The notes: generated by a model from the sequence alone, not told the origin. Shown: positions 9,125 to 21,655, counted from the first letter of the stretch. The stretch: 64,000 bases of DNA from Avipropionibacterium sp050157065 (GCA_050157065.1 CP189573.1), one strand, 5' to 3'. Numbers and translations: made by a program.

Positions 9125-9714
9125 GCGATCCCGCAGGCCCCGCCCGGCGGGCCGTCCTGGGCCGGCGCGCCCCGCTGGTGCGACTGCTGTCGCGGCTCGG
9201 GGTGCTCGGCGTCCGCCAGGTCGGTGACCTGCGGGCGTGGCTGGTGCTGTTGCTCGTGCTCGGGATGTCGCTCACCTACGCCCTGCTCTGGGGGGCCTGG
9301 GTGGAGCAGAACACCGACCAGGTGTACGTGCAGACCGCGCCCGGGGCGACGGTCACCTACGACGGGGTGGAGCTGACCGTGCTCGCCATCCGCACCCCCA
9401 CCGACATCGACCAGGGGTTCAGTGATCCGACCACCCCGACGCCCGGTGCCAGCTGGGTGGTGGTCGAGTTGCAGGTCAGCGGCAACCACGGGGAGGTACG
9501 CAACCGCTGCCGGTTCAACCTGCTGGGCCCCGACGGCCGGCTGTGGGAGCCGATGCTGCGGTACGACGACCTGCCCGACTCCTGCGACGAGGACGTGCCC
9601 GCCACACCGACCACGGTCCACCTCACCTACGAGGTGCCCGAGGCCTACCTCGGCAGCCTGTACGGGATCGTGCTCGACGAGCCCGCCCGCGAGGTGCAGG
9701 TGTTGCGGCCATGA
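9121..9714 (+). CDS. Single-pass exported protein, second beta-domain paralogue
   Basis: 197 residues. The basic head is followed by one span (AWLVLLLVLGMSLTYALLWG) and an extracellular domain with a pattern seen in DUF4352/immunoglobulin-like proteins: VTYDGVELTVLAIRTP, GASWVVVELQVSG, CRFNLLGPDGRLW and TTVHLTYEVPE. Two cysteines in RCRFNL and PDSCDEDV could form a disulphide. Start ATG overlaps the previous stop, and its own stop overlaps the next ATG. No catalytic motif is visible. Role unknown; the layout suggests it works with its three neighbours. Confidence 0.7.
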   Translation: MSDPAGPARRAVLGRRAPLVRLLSRLGVLGVRQVGDLRAWLVLLLVLGMSLTYALLWGAWVEQNTDQVYVQTAPGATVTYDGVELTVLAIRTPTDIDQGFSDPTTPTPGASWVVVELQVSGNHGEVRNRCRFNLLGPDGRLWEPMLRYDDLPDSCDEDVPATPTTVHLTYEVPEAYLGSLYGIVLDEPAREVQVLRP

Positions 9715-10361
9715 CCGAGGAACGGACCCACCGGGTGTGGCTCGACCCGGCACCGCTGTCGAACCGGTGGCCGGCGCCGCGTCGCGGGGTGGCCCTCGGC
9801 CTGGTGGTCGGCATCCTCGCGCTGGTGCTGGTGGCCACCGCGGTCGTGCTGTGGCGGGTCGGCGGCTTCGAGGAGCGCGACGACAGCGAGGTCGCGGTCG
9901 TGGCCGGGCAGGTGTTCGAGACCGGGCCGTTCCAACTGTCCTTCAGCCACGCCGAGATCTGGCCCAAGCGGACGGTCGACGGCGAGCTCGAGGGGTGGGA
10001 GGTGCACCTGTTCGGGACGGGCCGCACCACCGGCGCCAAGTCCGACATGTTGCGGGGCAGCTGGATGGCGGTCACCGACCACGAGCGCAAGGTGATCGAG
10101 GAACCCTTCGCACGGCGGGTCGGCGGGCTCAACCTGATCGGGGTGAAGTTCCAGCCCGGGATGCCGATGCTGCCGCTGATGCTCGAGGCCGACCTGCCCC
10201 CGGAGTTCGAGCCGGGTGACCGGATCCAGCTCGGCATCACCGAGATCGTCGAGGAGAACCAGACCGCCTCCGGTGACGTGGAGGGCATCGTGCTGCGCCC
10301 GGGGACCCGGTTCTTCGTGGTCGACATGCCGCTCACGGTGCACGACACCGAGCCGCCATGA
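9711..10361 (+). CDS. Single-pass exported protein, third beta-domain paralogue
   Basis: 216 residues with a hydrophilic head of about 25 residues, one span (VALGLVVGILALVLVATAVV) and an extracellular domain (VFETGPFQLSFSHAEIWP, GWEVHLFGTGRTTG, RIQLGITEIVEENQ). Last member of the coupled set that starts at dciA. The stop codon is the first three bases of a 20-bp tandem repeat (10359-10398). No recognisable enzyme motif. Function unknown. Confidence 0.7.
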   Translation: MTEERTHRVWLDPAPLSNRWPAPRRGVALGLVVGILALVLVATAVVLWRVGGFEERDDSEVAVVAGQVFETGPFQLSFSHAEIWPKRTVDGELEGWEVHLFGTGRTTGAKSDMLRGSWMAVTDHERKVIEEPFARRVGGLNLIGVKFQPGMPMLPLMLEADLPPEFEPGDRIQLGITEIVEENQTASGDVEGIVLRPGTRFFVVDMPLTVHDTEPP

Positions 10362-10596
10362 CAGCTCACGAACAGCCCTGACAGCCGCCGAACAGCCCCG
10401 TCGGCGTATCCCCCGTCGAGAGCCGACCCGTTCGGCGGCCCACGGCACCCGTACGGGGCTGGAAATGCCGTCTGAGGGGCGAGAGACCCTGTGGAGAACG
10501 CGCACATCTGCGGCAGGAGCGGCTAGAATGGTCCAGATGGGTTCGCACTGTGCGGGCCCGTCGAAGTGAACCGACCGCCGACCAGGGAGCCACCGC
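10362..10596 (+). promoter_or_regulatory. gyrB leader region with candidate -10 element
   Basis: No gene. It opens with a 20-bp tandem repeat. A TAGAAT at 10524-10529 about 67 bases before the gyrB start is the best -10 candidate. Supercoiling-sensitive control of gyrB promoters is known in actinobacteria, but nothing here proves it. Confidence 0.4.
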
Positions 10597-12642
10597 GTGA
10601 ACGACGGGGATGACGTGAACCAGTCCGACGAGCAGCATGCGGCGGCAGCCGCCCTGGAAGGTGTGAACATCCCGGCCGCGGACATGGCGGACCTCCCCGG
10701 TGACTACGACGCCGGCGCGATCACCGTGCTGGAGGGCCTCGAGGCCGTCCGCAAGCGACCCGGCATGTACATCGGGTCGACCGGTGAGCGAGGCCTGCAC
10801 CACCTGGTCTCCGAGATCGTCGACAACGCGGTGGACGAGGCGTTGGCCGGCTACTGCGACACCATCGACGTGACGTTGCTCGACGGGGGCGGGGTCAGGG
10901 TCGTCGACGACGGCCGCGGCATCCCGGTCAAGGAACACCCGGTGGAGAAGATCCCCACCGTCACCCTGGTGCTCACCGTGCTGCACGCCGGTGGCAAGTT
11001 CGGCAACGGCGGTTACAAGGTGTCCGGTGGGCTGCACGGCGTGGGCTCGTCGGTGGTGAACGCGCTGAGCGAGCGGTTCGTCGTCGAGGTCAGCCGGGAC
11101 GGCCACCGGTGGCGCCAGGAGTTCGAGCTCGGGGTGCCCACCACCGAGCTGGTGCAGGGTGAGGCGACCGACGAGACCGGCACCACGATCACCTTCTGGC
11201 CCAGCGCCGACATCTTCGAGACCACCACGTTCAGCTACGAGACGCTGGCCACCCGGTTCCGGGAGATGGCCTTCCTCAACAAGGGCCTGGCGATCTCGCT
11301 GACCGACGAGCGGGAGGGCCACGTCGACGACGAAGGGGCCGCGCTCCACGACGACTACAAGTACGAGCGTGGCCTGGTCGACTACGTGGAGTACCTCACC
11401 GGCAGCAAGCAGGTGATCCACCCGACCGTGGTCGCGGTGGAGGAGAACGACGAGGCCGCCGGGCTCAGCCTGGAGCTTGCGATGCAGTGGAACGCCTCGT
11501 ACAACGAGTCGGTCCACACCTTCGCCAACACGATCAACACCCACGAGGGCGGCACCCACGAAGAGGGTTTCCGGGCCGCACTCACCAGCACGGTCAACAA
11601 GTGGGGTGAGACGTGGGGGCTGATCAAGAAGAAGGACGACCGGATGGCCGGCGAGGACATCCGCGAGGGCCTCACCGCGATCGTGTCGATCAAGCTGACC
11701 GATCCGCAGTTCGAGGGCCAGACCAAGACCAAGCTCGGCAACACCGAGGCGCGCTCGTTCGTGCAGCGGGTCACGTACGACAAGTTGAGCGACTGGTTCG
11801 AGCAGAACCCGTCCGACGGCAAGGACATCGTCCGCAAGGGCCAGGCCGCCGCGCTCGCCCGGATCGCCGCCCGCAAGGCGCGCGAGGCGGCCCGCGACCG
11901 AAAGGGCCTGCTGGGCCGGTCCGGGCTGCCCGGCAAGCTGGTCGACTGCCAGTCGACCGAGCCCGCCGAGTGCGAGGTGTTCATCGTCGAGGGTGACTCC
12001 GCCGGCGGCTCGGCCCGCGGTGGCCGCGACCCGCGGACCCAGGCGATCCTGCCGATCCGCGGCAAGATCCTGAACGTCGAGAAGGCCCGGATCGACCGGA
12101 TCCTGCAGAACCAGGAGGTGCAGGCGATCATCGCCGCCCTGGGCACCGGCATCCACGAGGACTTCGACATCGACAAGCTGCGCTACCACAAGGTGGTGAT
12201 GATGGCCGACGCCGACGTCGACGGCGCGCACATCCGAACCCTGCTGCTGACGCTGCTGTTCCGGTTCATGAAGCCGCTGATCGAGGCCGGCCACGTCTAC
12301 CTGGCGCAGCCGCCGCTGTACAAGCTGAAGTGGAGCAACGCCCCGCACGAGCTGGCGTACTCCGACGCCGAACGCGACGCCCTGCTCGAGTTGGGCAAGG
12401 AGAACGGCCGCCGACTCCCCAAGGAGGGGGCGATCCAGCGCTACAAGGGCCTCGGTGAGATGAACGCCGACGAGTTGTGGGACACCACGATGGACCCGGA
12501 GCAGCGACTGCTGCTGCAGGTGACCCTGGAGGACGCCGCACGCGCCGACGAGATGTTCTCGATCCTGATGGGCGAGGACGTCGAGCAGCGCCGGACGTTC
12601 ATCCAACGCAACGCCAAGGACGTCCGCTTCCTCGACATCTGA
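10597..12642 (+). CDS. gyrB: DNA gyrase subunit B
   Basis: ATPase subunit of gyrase, which introduces negative supercoils. The GHKL ATPase motifs are clear: EIVDNAVDEALAGY, DDGRGIPV and GGLHGVGSSVVNALS. The TOPRIM metal site follows with EGDSAGGSA and DADVDGAHIRTLLL. The 681-residue length includes about 45 extra N-terminal residues before the conserved YDAGAITVLEGLEAVRKRPG; the GTG start at 10597 has AGGGAG 9-10 bases upstream, but a second in-frame GTG at 10615 cannot be excluded. gyrA follows after 117 bases. Confidence 0.97.
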   Translation: MNDGDDVNQSDEQHAAAAALEGVNIPAADMADLPGDYDAGAITVLEGLEAVRKRPGMYIGSTGERGLHHLVSEIVDNAVDEALAGYCDTIDVTLLDGGGVRVVDDGRGIPVKEHPVEKIPTVTLVLTVLHAGGKFGNGGYKVSGGLHGVGSSVVNALSERFVVEVSRDGHRWRQEFELGVPTTELVQGEATDETGTTITFWPSADIFETTTFSYETLATRFREMAFLNKGLAISLTDEREGHVDDEGAALHDDYKYERGLVDYVEYLTGSKQVIHPTVVAVEENDEAAGLSLELAMQWNASYNESVHTFANTINTHEGGTHEEGFRAALTSTVNKWGETWGLIKKKDDRMAGEDIREGLTAIVSIKLTDPQFEGQTKTKLGNTEARSFVQRVTYDKLSDWFEQNPSDGKDIVRKGQAAALARIAARKAREAARDRKGLLGRSGLPGKLVDCQSTEPAECEVFIVEGDSAGGSARGGRDPRTQAILPIRGKILNVEKARIDRILQNQEVQAIIAALGTGIHEDFDIDKLRYHKVVMMADADVDGAHIRTLLLTLLFRFMKPLIEAGHVYLAQPPLYKLKWSNAPHELAYSDAERDALLELGKENGRRLPKEGAIQRYKGLGEMNADELWDTTMDPEQRLLLQVTLEDAARADEMFSILMGEDVEQRRTFIQRNAKDVRFLDI

Positions 12643-12645
12643 TCC

Positions 12646-12752
12646 CTCGCTCGTCGAGCCCGTCGAGTCGACCCGCCCGCCGAGCACACCCCAACCACCG
12701 CCCGTCGACCTCCACCCAACGCCCGTCGAGCTCGTCGAGACGACTGACCAGG
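12646..12752. repeat. GTCGAG-rich spacer between gyrB and gyrA
   Basis: The short gap carries repeated CGTCGAG/CTCGACG words, including GTCGAGCTCGTCGAG. The same class of word recurs at 30795-30960 and 59486-59555, so it looks like a dispersed palindromic repeat family. Confidence 0.45.
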
Positions 12753-12759
12753 AGCACCC

Positions 12760-15403
<2,644 letters not shown>

Positions 15404-15411
<8 letters not shown>

Positions 15412-16468
15412 TCACCCGCAGGGTGCGGCACCCAGGCAGGATCAGGACGCGACAGTGATCCGGGATGCCCGCGAGTTCTACCGCGACGGGGGCTCCACCC
15501 CGACACGCAATGGGGCGACGGCACCCGCGAGCGACGTCGCCGAGGAGGACGCGCCGACCCGCGAGCAGCCGAAGGTCCAGGAACCGGGTCCCCGGCAGTC
15601 GGGGTCCGGGCCCGCGCCACAGCCGATCCTGGCGGACCGGATCATGCGCAAGCTGCCGGCGCCGCCGGAGAAGGCGTCGGCACAGCAGGCGTACGAGCAG
15701 AAGATGGCGCGTCGTCGGGCCGAGCTGGATCGGCAGCGCGCTGATCTGAAGCGGCAGGACGAGGAACGGGCCCGCGCCAAGCAGCCGCCGACTGCGGTCA
15801 CGCCGTCCCCGGCGTCACCGCCGGCTGCGGCACCGGCCGCGCAGCCACAGCCCCGGGCGACGACCCGGTCAGGTGCCTCGCCCGCTCCGGTGGCTGCCGC
15901 GGCAGGTGCAGCAGCGGCCGGCGGGGCAGCAGCAGGTGGGGCCGCGGCTGGAGCAGCAGCATCGACAGCCGCACCCGGTGCCGGGTCCGCCGGCCGACGG
16001 CAGGCGACGACCGAGTCGATGGCGGTCGGCGGTTCGACGCGCCACCGTTCGAAGTTGACCGACCCGCAGGATCCGGTGCCGGCGCGGGTGAGCCGCCGGA
16101 CCCGCAAGGCGCGGTTGCGGTTGGCCCGCGTCGACCCGTGGTCGGTGATGAAGACGTTCTTCCTGTTCTCCATCGCCGGCGGGATCATGGCCTGTGTGGC
16201 CGTGTTCGTGGTGTTCACCGTGATCGAGGGGTCGGGCCTGTTCGACAGTCTCGACCAGCTGATTCAGGACGCCTTGGGCACCCCGGGCGACGACACTCCG
16301 TTCCAGGTACGCGACTACCTCAGCGTCAATCGGGTGATGGGCATCACCGCCCTGCTGGCGTGTGTCGACGTGGTGATCCTGACCGCGCTGGCCACCCTCG
16401 GTTCGTTCCTCTACAACCTGTCCGCCACCATGCTCGGCGGGCTCGAGGTGACCCTCGCGGAGGACTGA
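15404..16468 (+). CDS. DUF3566 membrane protein following gyrA
   Basis: This is the conserved protein encoded right after gyrA in actinobacteria. The C-terminal DUF3566 region (about residues 235-354) has two spans, MKTFFLFSIAGGIMACVAVF and the one around ITALLACVDVVILTALATLG, separated by an external loop. The first 230 residues are low complexity, rich in Pro, Ala and charged residues, with a run of Gly/Ala triplets (AAAAGGAAAGGAAAGAA). It is coupled to gyrA by an 8-base overlap. In relatives tRNA-Ile follows at once; here it is 17.8 kb away. Biochemical role unknown. Confidence 0.88.
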
Positions 16469-16549
16469 GGTCCCTTCGTGGTCTCACGATGAGACCTGTT
16501 CGTGGCAGATGAGACCTGCTTCTGCCAGATGAGAACAGTGTCATCTGCG
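16466..16549. repeat. Repeats of about 20 bp beginning at the DUF3566 stop codon
   Basis: Four units start with TGAG: at 16466 (the stop codon itself), 16490, 16510 and 16530. The middle two share TGAGACCTG. The words GGTCTC and GAGACC form a short inverted repeat at 16480-16496. No open reading frame is carried. Could be a terminator remnant, an operator array or slippage product. Confidence 0.6.
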
Positions 16550-16642
16550 TCTCATGCCGACTTCACGGTGCGGGTGTGAAGTAGTTCTCGAAGCGGCCCC
16601 CAATGGCGGTGACCGAGGTTTCGAGAACGAAGGACACAGCCT

Positions 16643-17803
16643 GTGACCACCACCTTGCACCGCACCACCGCGCAGCACCCGAGCACCGACGGGCCAGCAG
16701 GGCACGTCGGCCCCGCCCGTACCGAACGGCTCGACCCGATCCGCTGGTCGTCGATCAGATCGGCCTACACCACCCGATTCGTCGCCGCGGCCGTCGACCG
16801 TGATCCCGGCGGGTTCGCGCTGCAGAGCGGTGAGGACCTGCGGCCCGCCGCCGGGGACGTGGTGGTTGCCCGGGTCACCGAGATCGGTCACCACACCCGG
16901 TTGGAGAGCCCGGTCTCGCGGCGCCAGCTGATGTTCCCCGGCCAGGAGATCATGGTCGCGTACGGGAACCGGTACGCCCCGGACCAGTTCCTGGCCCACG
17001 TCCCGGACCACCTGGGCCCGACCCAGTTGGTCGCCGGTGGCGGGATCGCCGCCGAGGTGCTGGAGCAGCACGACCGGATCGACCAGGCCACCCAGATCGA
17101 GCCGATCGGGTTGCTGACCGACGAGCACGGCGTGGTGAACCTCGAGCGGTTCGCCCCGCTGTCGATCGACACCCCCTCGGTGCGGGTCGTGCAGAACGTC
17201 GGCCGGCCGCGGCCGCCGGTGATCGCCGTGCTCGGCACCTCGATGAACTCGGGCAAGTCGACGACCCTGGCCTGCCTGGTCAACGGGCTCACCAACGCCG
17301 GGCTCTCCGTGGCCGCGGGCAAGGCCACCGGGACCGGTGCCGGCAACGACCCGAACGTGTTCGTCGACGCGGGTGCGCGGCGGGTCATCGACTTCACCGA
17401 CTTCGGGCAGCCCACCACGTTCCGGCTGCCGTACGAGCAGGTGCGCGGGTTGCTGACCGGGCTGGTGGCCGAGCTGGCCGCCGACCGTCCCGACGTGGTG
17501 GTGGTCGAGGTGGCCGACGGCCTGTTCCAGGGTGAGACCGCCCGGCTGCTCGGCGATCCCGCGTTCCACGGGTCGGTGGACAGCGTGCTGTTCGCGGCCC
17601 AGGACGCCCTCGGCGCCGTGGGTGGGCTGCAGGTGCTGCGCCACAACGACGTTCCGGTGGCTGCGGTGTCGGGACTGTTGACCTCGTCGCCGCTCGCCAC
17701 CGCGGAGGCCGACGCCGCGGTCGACGTCCGCGTCATCGACACCTACGGCCTGTGCGCCGCCGACACCGCGGTCAGCCTGCTGCCGGAGAAGCGGGATCGG
17801 TGA
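16643..17803 (+). CDS. P-loop NTPase, MobB/DUF1611-like
   Basis: 386 residues. The C-terminal half is a P-loop domain: Walker A GTSMNSGKSTT near residue 199, a switch-like TGTGAGNDPNVFVDAGA, and the Walker-B-like VVVVEVADGLFQGE. This resembles MobB/CobQ-type and DUF1611 domains, which act on small ligands. The N-terminal half (GDVVVARVTEIGHHTRLE, RRQLMFPGQEIMVAYGNRYA) looks like a beta-rich ligand or partner domain. The GTG start lies 174 bases after DUF3566, beyond a repeat array. It ends four bases before the ABC-like gene, so the two form an operon. Substrate unknown; the domain call is moderate. Confidence 0.65.
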   Translation: MTTTLHRTTAQHPSTDGPAGHVGPARTERLDPIRWSSIRSAYTTRFVAAAVDRDPGGFALQSGEDLRPAAGDVVVARVTEIGHHTRLESPVSRRQLMFPGQEIMVAYGNRYAPDQFLAHVPDHLGPTQLVAGGGIAAEVLEQHDRIDQATQIEPIGLLTDEHGVVNLERFAPLSIDTPSVRVVQNVGRPRPPVIAVLGTSMNSGKSTTLACLVNGLTNAGLSVAAGKATGTGAGNDPNVFVDAGARRVIDFTDFGQPTTFRLPYEQVRGLLTGLVAELAADRPDVVVVEVADGLFQGETARLLGDPAFHGSVDSVLFAAQDALGAVGGLQVLRHNDVPVAAVSGLLTSSPLATAEADAAVDVRVIDTYGLCAADTAVSLLPEKRDR

Positions 17804-17806
17804 GAC

Positions 17807-19714
17807 ATGACCGACCAGCAGGTGCGGCGGCCTTCCGTACCGGTGCCGCCGGTCAGCCCCGTCACGCGGCCGACCCCGGTCACGGTGCCGTCGCCGCAGA
17901 CGCCGGAGACCGTACCGACACCGCACACCCCGGTGTCGGTGTGGACCCCCGCTGACACGTTGGCACCGTCGCACACCCGGCCGCCCAGCGAGCCGGCCGA
18001 CGACGATCCACGGGACGACGACGAACCAAGGGACGCCGGCGAACCACGCGACGACGACGAACCAGGGGACGACCATGGACCATCTGGCGCAGGGAGGGGA
18101 GACCGCAGCAGTGGCGGCGGGGGTGAGGGGCATCGACTGCCGCCACTGCTGCGGGGAGCCCGACGCTGGCTGATGCTGGCGCTGGTCGTGACGGCCCTCG
18201 TGTACACCGCGTTGGCCGTCACGGCCGGACTCCAGGTCGGCTGGATGGTGGCGACCCCCGACCAGGTCGACGCGCGGACGTTCCTGCTGTTCGGCGGAAC
18301 CGTGCTGGCGCTGTGGGCCGTGCGGTACCAGGAACGCGTACTGGCCGAACGGCTCGGGCAGCACTACGTCCGGCAGTTGCGTGGTGGGCTGGTCCGGCAC
18401 GCGTTGTCGGGCAGCCGGGCCCCGTCGCTCGGGATCACGGTCGCCCGCACCACCAACGACCTGTCGAGTGTCCGCAACTGGGTGGCCCAGGGCATCACAC
18501 CGCTGGTGTCGGCGATCCCGTTGGTGCTCGGCTCGGTCGCCGCGCTGGCCGTGATCGACTGGCGACTGGCGATCGCGGTGGGCGGACCCGTCGTGGTGCT
18601 GGCGCTACTGCTGGTCGGGCTCAGCGGGGCCGCGCTGGAACGTGCCACGTTGCTGCGGCGACAGCGAGGGCGGATGGCGGCGCGGATCAGCGACACCGTG
18701 CACGCCGCCCAGGGGATCGTCGCCGGCGGCGGCGTCGACCGGGAACTGCGCCGACTCGACGCCGACAGCCGTCGGGTGACGACGGCCGCGGTCGACCGGG
18801 CCAAGGTGGCCGGGCTGCTGCGGGGAGCCGCGATGGCGGCCCCGCTGCTGGCCAGCGGCACGTTGGCGGCCGCCGCGGCGGTCGGTGGTGTCGACCCGGC
18901 CCGACTGGCGACCGCGCTCACCATCGTCGGCGTGCTCGGCGCGCCGTTGGGTGACCTGGGACGGGTCGTGGAGTACCGGCAGAACTACCTGGCGGCCCGG
19001 CGCATCATCGCCCCGCTGCTGGCGACGGTGGCGGAGCGGAAGGTGCCGGAGCAGCCGGAGGACGGCTGGCAGTCGGCTCCGGGGACGGGCCTGCAGGTTC
19101 GCGGGCTGGTGGTCGACGGGGAACGGGTGGCCGACCTGGACGCCCCGCCGTGGTCGCGGGTACTACTGCGATCGACCCGGCCGGAGCGGGTACGGGCGGT
19201 GCTCGCCGAGCTCGTCACCGGTGGCGACGGGGCGGCCGGCTGCCTGGTCGACGGGATCCCGCTCGGCCTGGCCGATGACCGGACCCGACGCGGGCTGGTC
19301 GGCATGGCGTACGCGGGGGCCTGGTTCGAGCGTGGCCAGATCGGGCGGGCCGTACGCTATCGCGTCCCGGACGCCGACGACCTGGCCGTGGAACGGGCGC
19401 TGGCCGACGTCGGGCTCCGCTCGCGGGTGGCCGCCCTCCCCGACGGGTTGAAGACCGAGCTCCGCCGGGGTGGCGAGCCGCTGAACCGGTGGGAACGGGC
19501 GCGCCTGCAACTGGCGCGGGCCACCTTCGGGAACCCGCCGGTGCTGCTGCTGTCCGACATCGACACCGACCTGGACCGGGCCGGGGTGAACCAGCTGAAC
19601 ACCCTGCTGGCCCGGTACCCGGGCACCGTCCTGTGCTCGACGCCCGACCCGGACCGACTGGCCGCCGCGTGGACCGTGTGGGACCTGGACCAGCAGGTGT
19701 CGGCCAGGAGGTGA
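17807..19714 (+). CDS. ABC-exporter-like protein with a degenerate nucleotide-binding domain
   Basis: 635 residues. About 115 Pro/Thr/Asp-rich residues (TPxTVPxPxTPE repeats) precede a type IV ABC transmembrane domain (about residues 120-405) with typical helices and the coupling segment ARTTNDLSSVRNWV. From residue 428 an NBD fold follows, but every catalytic motif is lost: the Walker A site reads RSTRPERVRAV, the signature reads GGEPLNRWERARLQLA, Walker B reads PVLLLSDIDTDLD (Asp to Ser, Glu to Asp) and the H-loop His is Pro (TVLCSTPDPD). It should not hydrolyse ATP. It follows the P-loop NTPase by 3 bases. It may be a regulatory half-transporter or a repurposed membrane scaffold. Confidence 0.8.
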   Translation: MTDQQVRRPSVPVPPVSPVTRPTPVTVPSPQTPETVPTPHTPVSVWTPADTLAPSHTRPPSEPADDDPRDDDEPRDAGEPRDDDEPGDDHGPSGAGRGDRSSGGGGEGHRLPPLLRGARRWLMLALVVTALVYTALAVTAGLQVGWMVATPDQVDARTFLLFGGTVLALWAVRYQERVLAERLGQHYVRQLRGGLVRHALSGSRAPSLGITVARTTNDLSSVRNWVAQGITPLVSAIPLVLGSVAALAVIDWRLAIAVGGPVVVLALLLVGLSGAALERATLLRRQRGRMAARISDTVHAAQGIVAGGGVDRELRRLDADSRRVTTAAVDRAKVAGLLRGAAMAAPLLASGTLAAAAAVGGVDPARLATALTIVGVLGAPLGDLGRVVEYRQNYLAARRIIAPLLATVAERKVPEQPEDGWQSAPGTGLQVRGLVVDGERVADLDAPPWSRVLLRSTRPERVRAVLAELVTGGDGAAGCLVDGIPLGLADDRTRRGLVGMAYAGAWFERGQIGRAVRYRVPDADDLAVERALADVGLRSRVAALPDGLKTELRRGGEPLNRWERARLQLARATFGNPPVLLLSDIDTDLDRAGVNQLNTLLARYPGTVLCSTPDPDRLAAAWTVWDLDQQVSARR

Positions 19715-19736
19715 TCCCTGGGCGACCGCCAGGGTG

Positions 19737-21095
19737 CTAGGGCGCACACTGGCCGCGTTGCGACCCGCTGAACTCGTTGTCGCCGACCTGGGTACGGATC
19801 GCGTCCTGATTGTCGCGACACAACAACGGCCCGGCGATGCTGTTGCCGGTGAACGCGAACGCGGTGGCGGTGTTGCCGTCCAGCCGGACCGGTCCGGACA
19901 CCGAGTTGTCCACCAGCCGGAGCCGGGTGGTCGTACCGCTGATCGTCACCGGCCCGGTCAGCGTCGAGCCGAGCACCTCGACCGTCGCCGCGGCCTTCGT
20001 GCGCAGTGCCCCACGCAGTTCGCCGTCGACCAGTACCAGGCTGCCGCCCTCGGTGACCGTCACCTGACCGGTGATCGCGATGCCGGTGGCACACACGGTC
20101 TCACCGGTCACCTCGAGTGGGCCGTCGTGGTCGGCGGTCAGGGTCCGGTCACAGGCCGGGCGGGCATCGTTCGGGGTGAATCGCAGCAGTTCCGCCGCCC
20201 GGCCGTAGTAGTAGCGGCCCTGGGGGTCGATGGCGAGGTTGGCCGTGCCGGTCGCGATCAGGTTCAGCTGCCACGTCTGCGGGTCGACCTCGAACACGTT
20301 GCCGCTGGTCGAACCGACCAGCCGCCCGTTGTGCCAGAAGAGCTCCCGGCCACGCAGGTACGACCCGCTGTCGTCGGTGTCGAAGTAGCGCTGCTGGGCC
20401 ACCACCTCACGGGTGGTCGGATCGAACTTGAACAACGCGTTCCCCGTCACGCCCCACAGGTTGCCCTGGTCGTCGAAAGTCAGCGCCGACACGTGTTCCT
20501 CGCCGGGCACCGGGACGGTGCTGAAGACGACCTCGCCCGTCTCCGGGTCGAACACGAACAGCTTGCCCTCGGTCTCGGTCGGGTCGACCCCCAGGCCACC
20601 GGTGATGCCGGAGCCGCCGTACACCAGTCCGTCCCGGTACGCGAGGGCGTAGATCGACTGGTTGTGGATGATGTTGTCGTGGACCTCGAGCTCCATCGTG
20701 GTCGGGTCTAGGAACGCCAGTGCCCCACCGAGACGCGCCGGTGTCGGGAACGTCCCGATGGCGAGCCGGTCGCCCGCCCGCACCATGGCGATGGGTCGAT
20801 CCTGTTCGTGGCCGACGTAGATCCGCGGCCGCGGGTTGACCCCGGGCTGGATCGGCTGGGTGGTGTCGTAGACGTTGATCCCGGCGGCGGTGTAGGTGCC
20901 GAACACCAGCAGGTCGTCGAAGGTGCCGAAACCCTGGATCTGACTGGTGAGCGGCAACTTGGTCGTCTCGTCGGTGGTCGGGTCGAGGTGCATGAACGCC
21001 TTGCCGCCCAGGTAGATGTCGCCGCCGGGGCCGGTCCCGAGCACCCGGACCGGCACCGAGGCGCCGACCGCGTCGGTCGGCTGGGCCGCACACGC
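19737..21095 (-). pseudogene. 5'-truncated beta-propeller / beta-helix protein
   Basis: About 440-450 residues remain. The N-terminal part reads as propeller blades with repeated motifs (GPGGDIYLGG, DDLLVFGTYTAAG, RDGLVYGGSGITGG, DDQGNLWGVTG). The C-terminal 100 residues form a right-handed-helix-like repeat (VEVLGSTLTGPVTISG, LVDNSVSGPVRLDGN, FTGNSIAGPLLC). No signal peptide or ribosome site precedes the reading frame, which stays open to 21107 and then meets a stop; there the sequence switches to the 3' part of another gene on the other strand. I infer loss of the 5' end by rearrangement. Probably once an exported carbohydrate- or wall-associated protein. Confidence 0.65.
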
Positions 21096-21571
21096 AACCG
21101 AACTGGTTCAACGGCTATCCGCCGATCGATGCGCGGATGTTGATGGGTCCGATGTCGCACCAGGCGAACGTGGAGGGAATCCTCTACTACGCGACCAACC
21201 GGTGGCCGCTGGGTGATCGCGGGGACCAGCTGCTGGTCGATGACGGGATCTTGTCGGCGTGGAACCCCGCCACGTATTTCGGGACGGCGGGCGACGGTTC
21301 GATCTTCTATCCCGGACCGGACGGCCCGATGGCGTCGTTGCGGTTGGAGAACGTGCGTGACGGGTTGGAGGACTACAACCTGATGCAGGAGTTGAAGCGG
21401 GCACTGGCGGCCCACCCGGACGCACCCCGCGGGCTGGTCAAGCGCGGCGAGCAGGCGCTCGGCGCCCGTGACATCGTGACCGACTCACGCCACTTCACCG
21501 AGGACCCGACGCAGTACCGCGCGTGGCGCCGGGAGGTGGCTCGCACGATCGGGTTGCTGCAGAAGTTCTGA
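21092..21571 (+). pseudogene. 3' fragment of a DUF4091-type glycoside-hydrolase-like gene
   Basis: The reading frame enters without a start at about 21092 and carries the C-terminal end of a DUF4091 protein: NWFNGYPPIDARM, GILYYATNRWPLGD, IFYPGPDGPMASLRLENVR and RDGLEDYNLMQEL. The catalytic N-terminal barrel expected upstream is missing, because the opposite-strand propeller gene begins in the same few bases. Such proteins are usually 500-900 residues; only about 160 remain. Confidence 0.7.
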
Positions 21572-21655
21572 GGCGATGCAGGAGCCGGGACACGCCACGA
21601 CACGCACGTATCTGGTGGTGGCGAACTTTCCTGACCACCAGATGTAGTGTCTGAC

